59,985 bases of DNA from Mesostigma viride (GCA_009746045.1 RPFO01000579.1:126001-185985), one strand, 5' to 3'. Shown: positions 50,401-59,670, counted from the first letter of the stretch. Notes: generated from the letters alone by a model not told the origin. Numbers and translations: made by a program.

Positions 50401-52666
50401 GTTGGCGGCCTGTGGGCACCGCTGCCAAACGTAGCAGTTATTTTTGTTACTATACGGTGTGTATGTGATAATTTTACGATATTGATTACATGAGAACATA
50501 CATCCAAATTCCACGGGGCAGGTGAAAGCTGTGCACCCACGTGCATGTGACAGAGGACAGCACGTGACAACAAGTCCGGCCCTCGTGCAAAGAACAGGAC
50601 GTGACGAAGGACAGCACGTAGGACAGCACGTGACGATAAGTCTGGCCCTCATGACCACACATCGCTGGGGCGGTGAGACTAACTCTATATAGAGCACTGC
50701 GCTCCCACCCGGTAAGAAAAAGTTGCCCCACGTTACAGCTTACTGTGCAACCACCCGGTAAGAAAAAGTTGCCCCACCTTGATGGTCACTGTGCAACCAC
50801 CCAGTATAAGAATAGGTTGCCCCACGTTACGGCTCACTGCTCTCCCACCCACTAAGAAAAAGTTGCCCCACGTTACGGCTCACTGCGCTCCCACCCAGTA
50901 AGAATAGGTTGCCCCACATGACGGCACAAGACAGTGTGCAACCACCCACTGAGGATGAACGGATTGCACCCGACATGGCGACACCCACCTGCTACTTCCT
51001 GTGGCAGCACACACTCTTCGCTAATATGAAGTGACAATACTTTCTCATCAGCCGGCATTCAACAACTTGCTGTGCACACTGCGAAGTAACAAAAGCCACC
51101 ATCTGCATGATTCGGATGCCAGCAATTAATGCCTTCCGCTGCCACCCCCACTGCCAATATAATAGGACTCTGTGCACCCACAAGGTAATCATAAATGATA
51201 TGATAGTAGTATGAAAGGTAACACTAAATGATATGATAGTAGTACGAAAGGTAACACTAAATGATATGATAGTAGTACGAAAGGTAACACTAAATGATAC
51301 TACTATGATAGTAGTATGAAAGGTAACACTAAATGATGTGATAGTAGTATGAAAGTAACACTAAATGATACTACTATGATAGTAGTATAAAGGTAACACT
51401 AAATGATGTGATAGTAGTATGAAAGGTAACACTAAATGATGTGATAGTAGTATGAAAGGTAACACTAAATGATGTGATAGTAGTATGAAAGGTAACACTA
51501 AATGATACTACTATGATAGTAGTATGAAAGGTAATTCTAAATGATGTGATATTTACGGCCGGACGCTGATAAAACCTACATTATCGCACATCCCGCATTC
51601 TTTCGTATCCATATGAGAGGGGAGGTAGCAGTTTCAGCTGGCTCCAGTAGGAGATTGGAGCTATTGTGCACAGACAATAACATACCAACTTCAGCAAAAA
51701 AAACTGGTGCATACAACCACAAAATTTTTTGTGGGGCTTTTAGGATGATGAATAGTTGGAAGGGTATAACATAAATAAACATATACAAATAATAAATACT
51801 AGATCTACGACTCGCAACATTATCTAGAACCTGCAAAAAACAATTAATCTAGACAACTGGTTTGTAGTTCTTATTAGCAATAGCCGTTACCGAGCCTACT
51901 CATGCCCTCTTCTACAAACTACTGAACCATGCGTTTAACGACCTGTACCCTCGAAAACTTCGGATCACAAGCAACGCACACCGTACAAGATTCACGGACA
52001 GAGAAACCCTACAAAAATATCAGAGACACCCTAGACGGTGATGTGTTGAATAATGGATAAAGGCTGTGGGGGTACGGTACGTTCGTCACAGGCTTGTAAC
52101 ATGTTTTATGTAACGGCGCCTGTCAACTGCCGGCTGCGAAAATATACAGCAGCAAGCAGGCAGGTGATGCAAAGCGGGGGATAAAAATCCCAGACCCGTG
52201 TTCCCGTACTTACAGTTCCCATCATAGTGTGCGGCCTCGTAAATCGGTAAAACGCGTCCGCGATTGCCCGAATTGCGGGCCAGCTCATCGAGAACTCGAG
52301 AGGGGCTTTTGCCACGCCTGCCGAGTCTCCATCCAGAGGCTGCGCCGCGCCCATGTCCATGGCAATCTCATTTCTCACGGCACTCGGCCTGACCTTGCTG
52401 CGGCTTACTTGTGGCCGCCCTACACGACCGAATCGCCGTGTCATATCGTTGCCACCCATGACATGAAATTCCTTGCTTGTCGATAACTGCCATCTAGTCC
52501 TCCCACCTCGGCTCCCCTCACCGAAAATCGCCCCGGACACGCAATTTGCAAATGGTGGGCAAGCGGGCCGAGTCGTACGCTGCACATGCCAATATTTCCG
52601 ACTAACTGCTACAGGGCAACGAGACAGACAGACAGCGGCCGCGTGTTGCGAATGAACCTGCGACAT
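39764..52666 (-). CDS. VTE2: Homogentisate phytyltransferase-type prenyltransferase (VTE2/HPT), 10 exons
   Basis: Exons in coding order: 52666-52214, 48566-48483, 47851-47693, 45846-45757, 44087-43986, 43497-43402, 42028-41957, 41556-41458, 40911-40807, 39805-39764. All joins are phase 0 with GT-AG borders, giving 433 residues. It joins homogentisate to a prenyl diphosphate at the first committed step of tocopherol (or plastoquinone) synthesis, in a plastid membrane. Seen: [11 protein letters not shown] (141-151), the first Asp motif NQVYDIAID (195-203) with [11 protein letters not shown], the second KDMPDVEGD (328-336), hydrophobic helices throughout, and the C-terminal [24 protein letters not shown] typical of plant HPT. 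About 100 N-terminal residues look like a plastid transit peptide. PLASGE favours HPT; NQVYD is closer to the solanesyl enzyme, so substrate is uncertain. For exon 7 I chose the donor at 41956, which restores the usual spacing LG-x3-VFW. Confidence 0.9.
40190..40327. repeat. Imperfect inverted repeat, about 63-bp arms
   Basis: 40190-40252 and 40264-40326 are reverse complements with scattered mismatches; the core TACACCGTCCATGTCCA pairs with TGGACATGGACGGTGTA. The loop is 11 bases. It lies in the last intron of the prenyltransferase gene. A MITE-like relic or a transcript hairpin are both possible. Confidence 0.75.
40500..40768 (-). repeat. Decayed copies of the exon 9 3' end of the prenyltransferase gene
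   Basis: Minus-strand copies of AGCTACTACATGTTCATCTGG, then AAG and GTGTGTAGG, occur at about 40505-40535, 40567-40605 and 40722-40768, downstream in the gene sense of the real edge at 40807. The 40722 copy keeps GAGATCACGAGCTACCACAT, TTCATCTGGAAG and the donor almost intact. Confidence 0.8.
40769..40801. repeat. Interstitial telomere-type repeat (CCCTAAA)n
   Basis: About four CCCTAAA units, the Arabidopsis-type telomere repeat, lie exactly between the real exon 9 end of the prenyltransferase gene and its nearest duplicate. The last unit, CCCTACACACC, blends into the splice donor complement. Confidence 0.9.
40960..41220 (-). repeat. Decayed copies of the exon 9 5' end of the prenyltransferase gene
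   Basis: On the plus strand GCCAGGATGATGTGGCCAACG (real, 40889-40910) is echoed at about 40966 (GCCCGGATGATGCG), 41062-41100 (GCCGGGATGATGTGGCCTGCG) and 41189-41212 (GCCAGGGTGATGTATCTGGCC). They lie upstream in the gene sense. The last copy is followed by CACGTGACTGCGCCACATGG, the retroelement 3'-end motif. Confidence 0.65.
42040..43080. other. Prenyltransferase intron with TTAATTAATTAA/AAACAAAC modules
   Basis: G-rich runs at 42038-42068 and GGCAGGCAAGAAAT repeats near 42200 precede four modules in which AAACAAAC-type tracts abut TTAATTAA-type tracts (about 42770-42800, 42813-42858, 42970-43000, 43027-43058). No coding exon is seen. Confidence 0.6.
43210..43350 (-). repeat. Decayed copies of the exon 6 3' end of the prenyltransferase gene
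   Basis: AAGGTACCTTGAAGAGCGCG, then ATGCCTG (about 43316-43345), copies the real edge complement at 43395-43425 (GGGTACCTTGAAGAGCGCG); a more decayed ATTACGAGCACGATGCCTCC lies at 43210-43230. Both are followed by an ATTTGCAAATAAGAAAA-like tail, so flanking intron was duplicated too. Confidence 0.75.
44383..45345. repeat. About 36-bp minisatellite derived from an exon edge
   Basis: About 26 units with TAATTCACGCGGAATA and GCTAATCCCAGCTTCACAC, including a higher-order repeat of about 180 bp (marked by AGAATAGCATAGTCCC, at 44615, 44795, 44975, 45155). On the minus strand each unit reads CTGGGATTAGCC, TATTCCG, resembling the exon 4 end CTGGGCTTCATC, TACTCCG. Confidence 0.9.
45346..45700 (-). repeat. 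Intermediate copies of the exon 4 3' end of the prenyltransferase gene
   Basis: CTCCATCCACGGAGTCGATG, then AAGCCCAGCC (45407-45435), CCACTCACATCCACGG, then TGTATGTAGAGCCC (45557-45588), and CCACTCACATCCACGG, then AGGAGATGAGGCC (45647-45676) closely match the real edge complement (CCACTCACATCCACGG, then AGTAGATGAAGCCC, 45749-45780). They bridge the exon and the minisatellite. Confidence 0.85.
46763..47613. repeat. (ACACAA)n microsatellite, about 850 bp
   Basis: Hexamer ACACAA/CACAAA with an ACGCAA block (47291-47395) and two pure (CA)n blocks (about 47065-47112, 47420-47452). It lies in intron 3 of the prenyltransferase gene. Both strands give long HTNTQT or CVCVFV ORFs that are not genes. 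Confidence 0.95.
47960..48215 (-). repeat. Decayed copies of the exon 3 5' end of the prenyltransferase gene
   Basis: AGAGGGCGGGCAGTACCGCC, then TGGCAGACAGG (47966-48005), AGAGGGCAAGCAGTAGTGCC, then TGGCAGACGGC (48077-48110), and GCGTGGCAGACGGCACCAAG (48176-48196) copy the real acceptor complement AGAGGGCAGGAAGTAGCGCC, then TGGCAGAAGGC (47833-47865). Confidence 0.8.
48385..48440 (-). repeat. Copy of the exon 2 3' end of the prenyltransferase gene
   Basis: CCTGCATCATGCCGAACCAG, then AAGCGGGGCGTGACGGTG, is an almost perfect copy of the real edge complement at 48482-48518. It lies downstream in the gene sense. Confidence 0.85.
49259..50190. repeat. Two adjacent arrays: 41-bp (5 copies) then 57-bp (13 copies)
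   Basis: The first unit carries CCAGGTCACGCGGGCCGCCG and GAACACATACTACTTCC; the second keeps GAACACATACTACTTCC but replaces the rest with ATCACCTGCCACGCACGCGC and GACTATTCTCCTACA. A shared 17-base block thus links the arrays. The 57-bp array gives a 273-residue ORF of 19-residue repeats, judged spurious. Intron 1 of the prenyltransferase gene. Confidence 0.9.
50690..50960. repeat. About 53-bp repeat, 5 copies
   Basis: Degenerate units with CCACCCRGTAAGAAAAAGTT and GCCCCACGTTACGGC. Intron 1 of the prenyltransferase gene. Confidence 0.85.
51185..51552. repeat. About 33-bp AT-rich repeat, 10-11 copies
   Basis: Units with GGTAACACTAAATGAT and GATAGTAGTA; some copies contain an extra ACTACTAT, which makes ATACTACTATGATAGTAGTAT, a palindromic core. 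Confidence 0.9.
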
Positions 52667-53748
52667 TGTGGGCTTAACTACAGCGCACTGTCTATGGTGA
52701 GACGACGCAGCCGAGCGCTGCCGCCAAGATTAATGGAAATAGTTAATCGCAGCTGCAGGCGGGCTTTAGTGACATTCCTTCATCTGCAGCAATCTGTGTG
52801 CCAATATTCCCTTTAGTTTCATAAAATGAAGCACTTCAGAAATGGCGGTCAACTTTTCCCTAATGGCTCGTCTGTCGCAGTGCATCATAGGAGGAATGAT
52901 TCGCTCGCCTGCCTAGCTGTACAGCCTGTGTGTGCATCGTCCCACAGTGCCATGCCAAACCCAAACGAGACGTGCAACAATTTACTTTCAGAAGCATAGA
53001 ATGTTTGGAAAAACTATTTCGCCCAAGTGAAAGCGTACTTGATTATGTACGGTGGTGCCTTGTACAAGCCACTTAAAGATCTTAATTCTATGTCATTAGT
53101 TCATCGGAGATTTCTTTCAGGTTTTATACTTGTGGTTTCCCGACATCGTGCACTGTTACGTAGGTTCATCCGTCGCGTCGTGTCCACAATTAGCCATTTG
53201 TGTCCAGTTACTAGTTAGCGTCCTCGCCTAGACGTTTCCTGGTTGGAGTATAACAGCATCAGCACACGCGCCGCGCCAGCAGTTAACCTTTTGACTGGGT
53301 GCTACGTGGCATTCAGTTCCCTGCAATTCTACCTACCAGCGCGGCATTCCACTCCCGCGTCACGTGCCTGCGACCCGGTTCCACCCCCAAGGACCGCCCC
53401 ACTTCTCGGGCAGCAACAACCGCGCTTCTGAGTTTTTGCCTCGCGTTGCCTCGCGTTGCCTCGCGTTGCTTCTGAGTTTTGTCGCCTCGAAGTTGCAATG
53501 CCTCACGTTTCTACCGGAGAATGCTTGCCCAGAGCAAGCCAGGAAGAGACTTATTACCGGGCAACTCGACTGGTGTCCACGTGTTTCCAAGATCTTTTAG
53601 GCATAGCGCAACACCGTCTCCCGTTTTGTAACAATTGCATCCATTAACGACCTTGTCAGGCCTACAATAGATAGACCCGATTTCAACTCCCGGAGATATC
53701 CTAACCGACCACCGTACTTGTCCACTCGCATTCCGGTTACGCGAGCAG
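52667..53748. promoter_or_regulatory. Divergent intergenic region between the prenyltransferase and dehydrogenase genes
   Basis: About 1.08 kb separates the two ATGs, so both promoters must lie here. No TATA box or named element can be assigned. A short direct repeat GCCTCGCGTT occurs three times at about 53439-53467. Several small open frames are not recognised. Confidence 0.35.
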
Positions 53749-54651
53749 ATGGCGTTGAAAGTGCTAATCTTGGGGGGAACGGGGGGCACCGGCCGAGAAG
53801 TGGTAAAGAAAATCCTTAAGCCGGGGCATAACCTCGAGAATGTTCGGCTGCTTGTGCGTTCTATGGCCAGTGTGGTGACCGCTTTTGGCGGTGATGCGAA
53901 GACCATGCTCGACGATAAGCGCGTGAGCGTGGTCGAAGGCGATGTGTTAGACGAGGGCCTCGTTACCAAGGCCGTGGAAGACGTAGACGTCGTCGTTTTC
54001 TGTATCTCAACTAAGAGGCTCTCTTGGCACGTGTCTGATTTAGGCCGCAACCCGCGGGATCTGGAAGTCAGAGGCCTCTCGAACGTCATCCGAGCCGTCA
54101 AGGCGAAGGCGTCGCGCTGTCACATAATTTTCGTGTCCGCGGTGGGCGTGACACGGGCATTCCACTTCAGCACGATCATGCTGAACATCATCGTGGGCTG
54201 GGTCATGCGATACAAGGTCGCCTGCGAGCTGCTGCTGCTTCAAAGTGGCGTCGACTTCACGATCATCCGGCCCGGCGGGCTGACGAACAAGGAGGCCACA
54301 GGCGTGACCTTGGGCCAGGGAGACAAGCTCAAAGGCATGCCGCCCGTGTCGCGGAAGCTGGTGGCAGATCTGGTCGTCGAATGCGCGTTCCGGGACCCCA
54401 TGAAGGGGATGGTGTTCGAGGTTCAGGGTGCCCCGGTGCAAAAGTGCGCCACGGGGGACAGCAGCAACGTGCAGCCCCTTCTGTCCGAGCCCAATTGGCG
54501 CGAGGAGCTCTCGGCACTGAGGCCCATTGAGCCAGTTTCCGCGGCTCTGAAACTGGCGTCGGTGAAGCCCTGGCATGGCAGGGTGGTCGCACTCTGCACA
54601 CTCCCTGTGGTGGCCCTGGTGGCAGGTGTCACCTACGCCTTGCTGCGGTGA
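53749..54651 (+). CDS. Atypical short-chain dehydrogenase (NmrA/SDR_a5-like) with C-terminal membrane anchor
   Basis: Intronless, 300 residues. The N-terminus goes straight into a Rossmann fold (ALKVLILGGTGGTGREVVKK), with the NAD(P)-binding glycine motif at residues 9-15. Residues about 165-190 hold RYKVACE followed by LLLQSGVDFTIIRPGGLTN, the pattern typical of atypical SDRs, with the Tyr-x-x-x-Lys pair not in its classical form. The end (PWHGRVVALCTLPVVALVAG, then VTYALL) is a probable single transmembrane helix. The start ATG is followed at once by the fold and has an A at -3. Family members bind or reduce with NAD(P)H; the substrate is unknown. It is divergent from the prenyltransferase gene. 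Lack of introns contrasts with both neighbours. Confidence 0.85.
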   Translation: MALKVLILGGTGGTGREVVKKILKPGHNLENVRLLVRSMASVVTAFGGDAKTMLDDKRVSVVEGDVLDEGLVTKAVEDVDVVVFCISTKRLSWHVSDLGRNPRDLEVRGLSNVIRAVKAKASRCHIIFVSAVGVTRAFHFSTIMLNIIVGWVMRYKVACELLLLQSGVDFTIIRPGGLTNKEATGVTLGQGDKLKGMPPVSRKLVADLVVECAFRDPMKGMVFEVQGAPVQKCATGDSSNVQPLLSEPNWREELSALRPIEPVSAALKLASVKPWHGRVVALCTLPVVALVAGVTYALLR

Positions 54652-55337
54652 AACCATGCCGGTGAGGCTTGACGTTGTACACCTTGCTGCGGTAGTCCCA
54701 GCATGGCCCATTTGACATGATTATTATTGCTCGATGGGGCCGATCATCCATAGCACGGTGCATAGATCCCAAGCAGCCACCATTTCAGCTTGTTTCATTA
54801 GCTCCCGACTATGGCATCTACAAATGTTAAAGATGCAACCAGCGCAGCCTGCCGGAAATCTGGAAGAATTTGGACCGTGTCACTCACAACCATGGCTGTC
54901 GTGATCCCATCATCCCATTATTCCCAGCACGTGGCATAATTTATGGCCTGCTGCCGGCTGATCATACCCCATGGCATCCGTAGTACTTTTGCCCCAATGG
55001 CGTGTACTGGTTCTTGGAGAGACTAGACAGTGGCACTTACCTTCGTGTAAGTGGCAGTTGTAATTTGAGCCCTAGAACTTGACTTACTGGTCGACACTAG
55101 TGTACATATCACCCTCTCGAGTCTCGATGCCTGGCCTCAGGGCGGTCAGGCTATTCATGACAGTGTAATTCAATGTCATTAATCAATACTACTACCATTA
55201 ATTAATTAAAATTAATTGATTAATTCATTAATTAATTAAGAACATTATCAACTCCGTTCGGAGTATACGTGGCCCTGAGAATCTAGGGGCCCTGTGGTTT
55301 TTAAGTGGGTGGAGGCCTTCAATAAGGCCCTGGATGA
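54652..55337. other. Intergenic, no gene recognised
   Basis: Holds a short repeat (ACCTTGCTGCGGT) right after the dehydrogenase stop and a block of TTAATTAA-type repeats at 55193-55241, similar to the tails of retroelements elsewhere in the window. Confidence 0.4.
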
Positions 55338-55645
55338 ATGCAGGTTGTGCCTGATCCACTTAGTCCTTCTCACACTCCTCCTGTCACTCATATTGCTAGC
55401 AAACCTGCAGGATGCAAGCACTTGCGTCTGAAGTTTATGTGCAAGCATAAGCCAGCAGCTGATGGATCAGTTATCTTTCATGCTAGGCCTTGTGTCACAG
55501 AGTTCAAGGGGACTACTGATCTGGCAGAAGCAGAGCTATATACCCCTGGTATTCAGCAATTAGCCTCTCTCAAAATGCTGCTCTCGGTCTATGTGGGTCA
55601 CCTCAATCAGGGGGATGACCATGTGTGCAAGGCTACTGATATTAA
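55338..55645 (+). pseudogene. Ty1/copia reverse transcriptase fragment, part before the piggyBac insertion
   Basis: About 55400-55645 reads AADGSVIFHARPCVTEFKG, then LASLKMLLSVYVGHLNQGDD and ending ATDI. This follows the copia pattern DG-x-KARLVA-KG ... LA-x-LR-x-LLA ... -DI/V ahead of the catalytic KTAFL motif, which is interrupted by the transposon. Decayed. Confidence 0.65.
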
Positions 55646-55956
55646 CCCCTAAACCGTCCTCGTGCCGATTTTCGACTGCGAGTTTTTCTCATGCCTCACG
55701 TTCGGCATGAGTTTGTGCGCCCTGTAGGGATTTGGCGGGAAGGTTTTGGCGGGAACCAACTAGACCCCCGAAAAGATCTAGATTCACTCTATCCGTAGGA
55801 CACTTGTCTGACCGTATTTGACCACCGTATCAGGGTGGAAACCCTGGTCAAAGTCAACAGGGTACCCTGGTGCATGCAGGTTTTGGCGGTAAAAAAAATT
55901 GACAAAAACGTACGAAAACGAAGGATGCGAAAAAAGGGGGGAGCGCGGACGTAGAC

Positions 55957-58380
55957 ATGGCGGACGAAATGCAGGCAGATATACGGACTTTCAAGGTAAA
56001 GAAGGGCATTTTCATTGCAGTGCCTGTGGAAAAGTTCGGACTAGACTGGGCGATACAGCAGTATGGGGAAAAACACAGCGAGGTACGTTTGCCGGGCAAG
56101 GTAGTGACAGTGAACAGGTCCGGAGATGGTGCACGTTGCTATTTCCCGGACGACAAGCTCACGTACCCATTCACCCGTGAGCAGATTTTCATATATTCGT
56201 GCAGCTCAGATGAGTACGAAGCTCTAGTGAAAGAATGCGCAGCCAGGAAGGTCCCAACGGCAGGTAGCAGTGACGATGATAGCGAGCAGGGCCAGGATAG
56301 CGATTCTGACGCCGGCGAGGACGACGACGACAAATCCGAGGATATCGAGCTGCCCACACCGGTCAAGCGACGCGAGCCGGGGAAGCGCGCTGTCGGCAAC
56401 CCGAAGAAGAACCCAGCCATCAGCCACGCCCCGAAAAGGCGCCGTCAGACCAAGGCGGCGGCCAGCGAGAGCGTTGTCTCGGACGCTTCCGATGACGACT
56501 TTGTTTACCAGAAGGGTGCGGAGGGTCCGGTGCCGAGCGGTGAGGCTGAGCTCGATGATTCGTTTTTTCCTGACGATACGCCTGCCACTGAGGAGCCAGC
56601 CGAGACCGTCTGGAAATTTGGTTTCGGCAAGCCAGGCGTGTTTCCTTTTCCCGATACTCCGGTGCTGTCGCCGATGACGGGTACCGCCTGCTATCAAAAC
56701 CTTTCCCCTGCCCAGCTCAAGTTTGGGCCCCTCGGGCTTTTCTCCCTTTTCTGGTCCCAGCGTGATGTCATGGCCAAGATTGTCAAGGAGACCAACGACT
56801 ATGCTGAGCTCAAGGGGGCGGGCAAGCCAGGTGGGCGTGAGTGGCATCCGTTAACACTGCATGAGATGGGCAAATTTCTGGGCATCGTCATCACCATGGC
56901 CCTGGGCAGGTTCCCTTCGAGGGATGACTACTTTTCCAGCGAGGGGATGGGTGTGGCAAAGCCCGTCTGCTTCCAAGACGTGATGCCGCAGAAGCGGTTC
57001 GAGCAAATTGCACGCTTCCTCCACTGCCAGCCGACTGCCCAGCGCCCTGCCCGCGACACTGACCCGAGGGCGCACATCCTCTGGCAGACCCTGTGGCTCG
57101 AGGAGCACCTCAACGCCGCGTACATCAAGTACGTGAAGCCCGGGGACCGCATCGCGCTGGACGAGCGCTCCATCCCCACGCGCCACAAGATGTCCCCCGT
57201 GAAGTGCTTCAACCCCACGAAGCCCGAGCAATTCCACATCAAGCTGTTCGCTCTGAACGACAAGACGGGCTACCTGCTCAAGGTGGAGACCTACGACAAG
57301 GTCAAGGAGGAGGACCACACGTTCAAGGTGGTGACGCGCATGGTGTCCGTGCTCGAGCGCCCCGCCATCGTCGCGATGGACCGGTTCTACACGAGCAAGC
57401 GCGCCATCGACTCAGTCGCTGAGATGGGCCACCGCGTGGTCGGCACCATCTGCGCGAACCGCAAGGGGCTGCCCTTCGATGAGGTGGCGAAGCTCATGCC
57501 CAAGAAGAAGGAGGTGGAGCAGGGTGACTACGCGTGGGCGGCAAGCAACGAGGGGCACCTGCTGTGCAGCTGGCAGGACAAGAAGCCGGTGTGGACCCTC
57601 TCCAAGGGGCTGGGCGCCCTTGCGGAGGTGGCGGTCACCCGGCACGGCGGCCACACCGGGGTGCGGAAGACGGTGACCGCACCCCACAACATCGTGGAGT
57701 ATTGGCTCACCTACAAGGCCACGGACGTGTGCGACCAATACTGCGCCGAGTACGACGTGTGCAAGGCCCTTGTGACGAGGGTGTGGTGGGTGCGCCTGCT
57801 GATGGGGCACTTCGCCAACGTGCTCACCAACAGCTACCTGCTGCACGTGATGATCCACACGGAGTCCAAGACCGCCATGACCCACTCGAGGTTCCTGAGC
57901 GTGCTGGCCAAGGAGCTCGAGGCGAACGCGTGGCCGGGCGCAACCGTGCCCATCCGTGAGCTGCAGGCCGCGGACATCCCCCTCAGCCGCACGGTGGGCC
58001 GATTTGGCCCCCTGCACTACCCCGCCAAGAAGATCCCGTGGGTGGAGCAGGTGCTGTGCCAACTGTGCTGCGCGCAAGGCAGGAAGCACAAGACCTCGGT
58101 CATGTGCGAGCACTGTGACATGGCGTTCTGCAGCAACAGCGAGCGGAACTGCTTCGGCCTCTTCCACTCCGGGCAGGTGGAGGGGCTGGACTTCAACGTG
58201 ACGAAGCAGCGGGTATGGCAGCGCCTCTCCCAGCGTGGCGAATGCGCCAAGAATTTCAAGGGCGCCACTACCACGAGGGGGGCAGCAGCCACCACCCGGA
58301 AGCTCAAGGGGGTGGCGCGGCGCCGCCATCTCAGGGCGGAGCATGTCCGCCTGGGATATAGTCCTACGGAGGCTGACTAA
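55957..58380 (+). CDS. piggyBac transposase (DDE_Tnp_1_7)
   Basis: 807 residues, no introns, apparently intact. After an acidic, Lys/Arg-containing N-terminus (about 90-200, with KRREPGKRAVGNPKK as a likely nuclear signal) comes the transposase domain (about 230-660). The three catalytic aspartates are in place: D402 in ALDERS, D475 in AMDRFYTSK and D590 in ATDVCDQY. FFS-EGMGVAKPVCFQDVM and RFEQIARFLH fit the conserved upstream helices. A Cys/His-rich C-terminus (about 701-737: CQLCC, CEHCDMAFC) corresponds to the zinc-binding domain that recognises the ends. It catalyses cut-and-paste movement at TTAA with seamless excision. The element may be autonomous; expression cannot be judged. Confidence 0.95.
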   Translation: MADEMQADIRTFKVKKGIFIAVPVEKFGLDWAIQQYGEKHSEVRLPGKVVTVNRSGDGARCYFPDDKLTYPFTREQIFIYSCSSDEYEALVKECAARKVPTAGSSDDDSEQGQDSDSDAGEDDDDKSEDIELPTPVKRREPGKRAVGNPKKNPAISHAPKRRRQTKAAASESVVSDASDDDFVYQKGAEGPVPSGEAELDDSFFPDDTPATEEPAETVWKFGFGKPGVFPFPDTPVLSPMTGTACYQNLSPAQLKFGPLGLFSLFWSQRDVMAKIVKETNDYAELKGAGKPGGREWHPLTLHEMGKFLGIVITMALGRFPSRDDYFSSEGMGVAKPVCFQDVMPQKRFEQIARFLHCQPTAQRPARDTDPRAHILWQTLWLEEHLNAAYIKYVKPGDRIALDERSIPTRHKMSPVKCFNPTKPEQFHIKLFALNDKTGYLLKVETYDKVKEEDHTFKVVTRMVSVLERPAIVAMDRFYTSKRAIDSVAEMGHRVVGTICANRKGLPFDEVAKLMPKKKEVEQGDYAWAASNEGHLLCSWQDKKPVWTLSKGLGALAEVAVTRHGGHTGVRKTVTAPHNIVEYWLTYKATDVCDQYCAEYDVCKALVTRVWWVRLLMGHFANVLTNSYLLHVMIHTESKTAMTHSRFLSVLAKELEANAWPGATVPIRELQAADIPLSRTVGRFGPLHYPAKKIPWVEQVLCQLCCAQGRKHKTSVMCEHCDMAFCSNSERNCFGLFHSGQVEGLDFNVTKQRVWQRLSQRGECAKNFKGATTTRGAAATTRKLKGVARRRHLRAEHVRLGYSPTEAD

Positions 58381-58839
58381 GAATGCTAGCATTTGTTGCC
58401 TACGTGGCATGGCATTTGGCCTTTCCTGCCCGCGCTCATGCGCGCCGTGTATCACCATGGGCCGGCATGGTTTGAAGTGTGTGTTATTGTTTCATGGACC
58501 CACCTGTGCATGTGTTATTTGGTTTCATGTTGTTAGCCTGGGTTATTGTTTCATGGTCATGTCTTATTAGCTTTCATGTTTATGCATAACTTGTGCAGTT
58601 TGAAAATCTGCTCCGTGATGGTCACAGTGCCACCTATTTCTAGTTGGCAATTTTCAGTGTTACTGCATGCATGGTCCCTTGGTCACTAATTTATCTAGGA
58701 GTGCTGGGATGTTTTGACTTTGTGTCATTGAAGGTCCATCATGCATGTAAAAATAAGTACCACAGTATTAGCGGGTCTGCAAGCATTTACGCTTATTGTG
58801 GCATATATTTGTGCCACATAGGCTGGAATAAACATAATC

Positions 58840-59335
58840 ATGCATGTTTCATGCTTACCTATCATTTCCATGTTCAAAACTGCACTAGGATGTTTATTCT
58901 AGCCCCCCAAAAACTGGTGACTCAAAATAGTCACCAGCTATTTTTAGCATTATCTTGTGGGTCCCTGGGTGAAACAAGACATGTAAGTGTTTGGATGTAG
59001 TGCTTGGGTACAGTTGCAGTCCCCCCTGAAATACTAGGGTGAAATCCAAGGTATACGTGCTCCATCATGCATGATAAGGTTGTGAACCCCGTACTCGCGG
59101 CCCGCGCGTAGTCGTCTCCAATCATATCCGGCAGGGACCTGCAGCGGTTATGGCAGGTATTGGTGGCACACAGGTTGGAATAAGTGTTAGCATGCATGTT
59201 TGCCCATACTCCATGCTTACCTATCGTTTCCATGTTCAAAACTGCACTAGGATGCCTATTTTAGCCCCCCAAAAACTCGCGACTCAAAATAGTCACCAGT
59301 TATTTTTAGCACCAGCTGATGGGTCCCTGGGGTAG
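58840..59335. repeat. Duplicated subterminal segment of the piggyBac element
   Basis: About 130 bases at 58850-58985 recur at 59215-59335 (CATGTTCAAAACTGCACTAG, AGCCCCCCAAAAACT, AATAGTCACCAG, GGGTCCCTGGG). Each contains a hairpin of the form GTGACTCAAAATAGTCAC (the first base of the stem is altered in the second copy). Confidence 0.85.
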
Positions 59336-59620
59336 TTACAATTTTTAGTGTTTGTATCCCATCCTAACTAAAAAATCTATCTACAAAACCAACCCCAGGG
59401 TCAACTCATTGAGGAAAGGGGTCTATCATCCATTATAAGGGTGTCACCGCGCACACTCACCGTACCCCCCTGAGGGGGGGGCTATTTATAGAGCAGGGGG
59501 GGCGCTAGCACTGGGACCACCCACTATACCCCCAGGTGGGCCCTAATATGGTTATGCTTGGTTCCTAGTATGGTCTAGAAAAAATAATTAGGCTGAATGG
59601 GGGCACCTGTGGCATACTGT

Positions 59621-59651
59621 GCAACTCGTGACTCATTTTAGTCACGAGTCA
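59621..59651. repeat. Perfect hairpin next to the right terminal repeat
   Basis: ACTCGTGACT, then CATTTT, then AGTCACGAGT: a 10-bp stem ending three bases before the terminal inverted repeat. It shares GTGACT/AGTCAC with the two subterminal hairpins, so it is a candidate transposase or host-factor site. Confidence 0.75.
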
Positions 59652-59670
59652 AAGACGGTTGAGGGGTTAA

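Larger units (their letters stand above)
55646..59666 (+). mobile_element. Complete piggyBac-type DNA transposon, about 4.0 kb
   Basis: TTAA stands on both sides (55642-55645 and 59667-59670). The termini are inverted repeats: CCCCTAAACCGTC at the left, and GACGGTTGAGGGG at the right, matching at 12 of 13 positions. TTAA target duplications are the hallmark of piggyBac. Inside are one intact transposase gene, a 5' region of about 310 bases with a CATGCC/GGCATG hairpin, and a 3' region of about 1.28 kb with a partial internal duplication. Removing the element and one TTAA restores the interrupted copia motif, confirming the ends. Confidence 0.92.
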
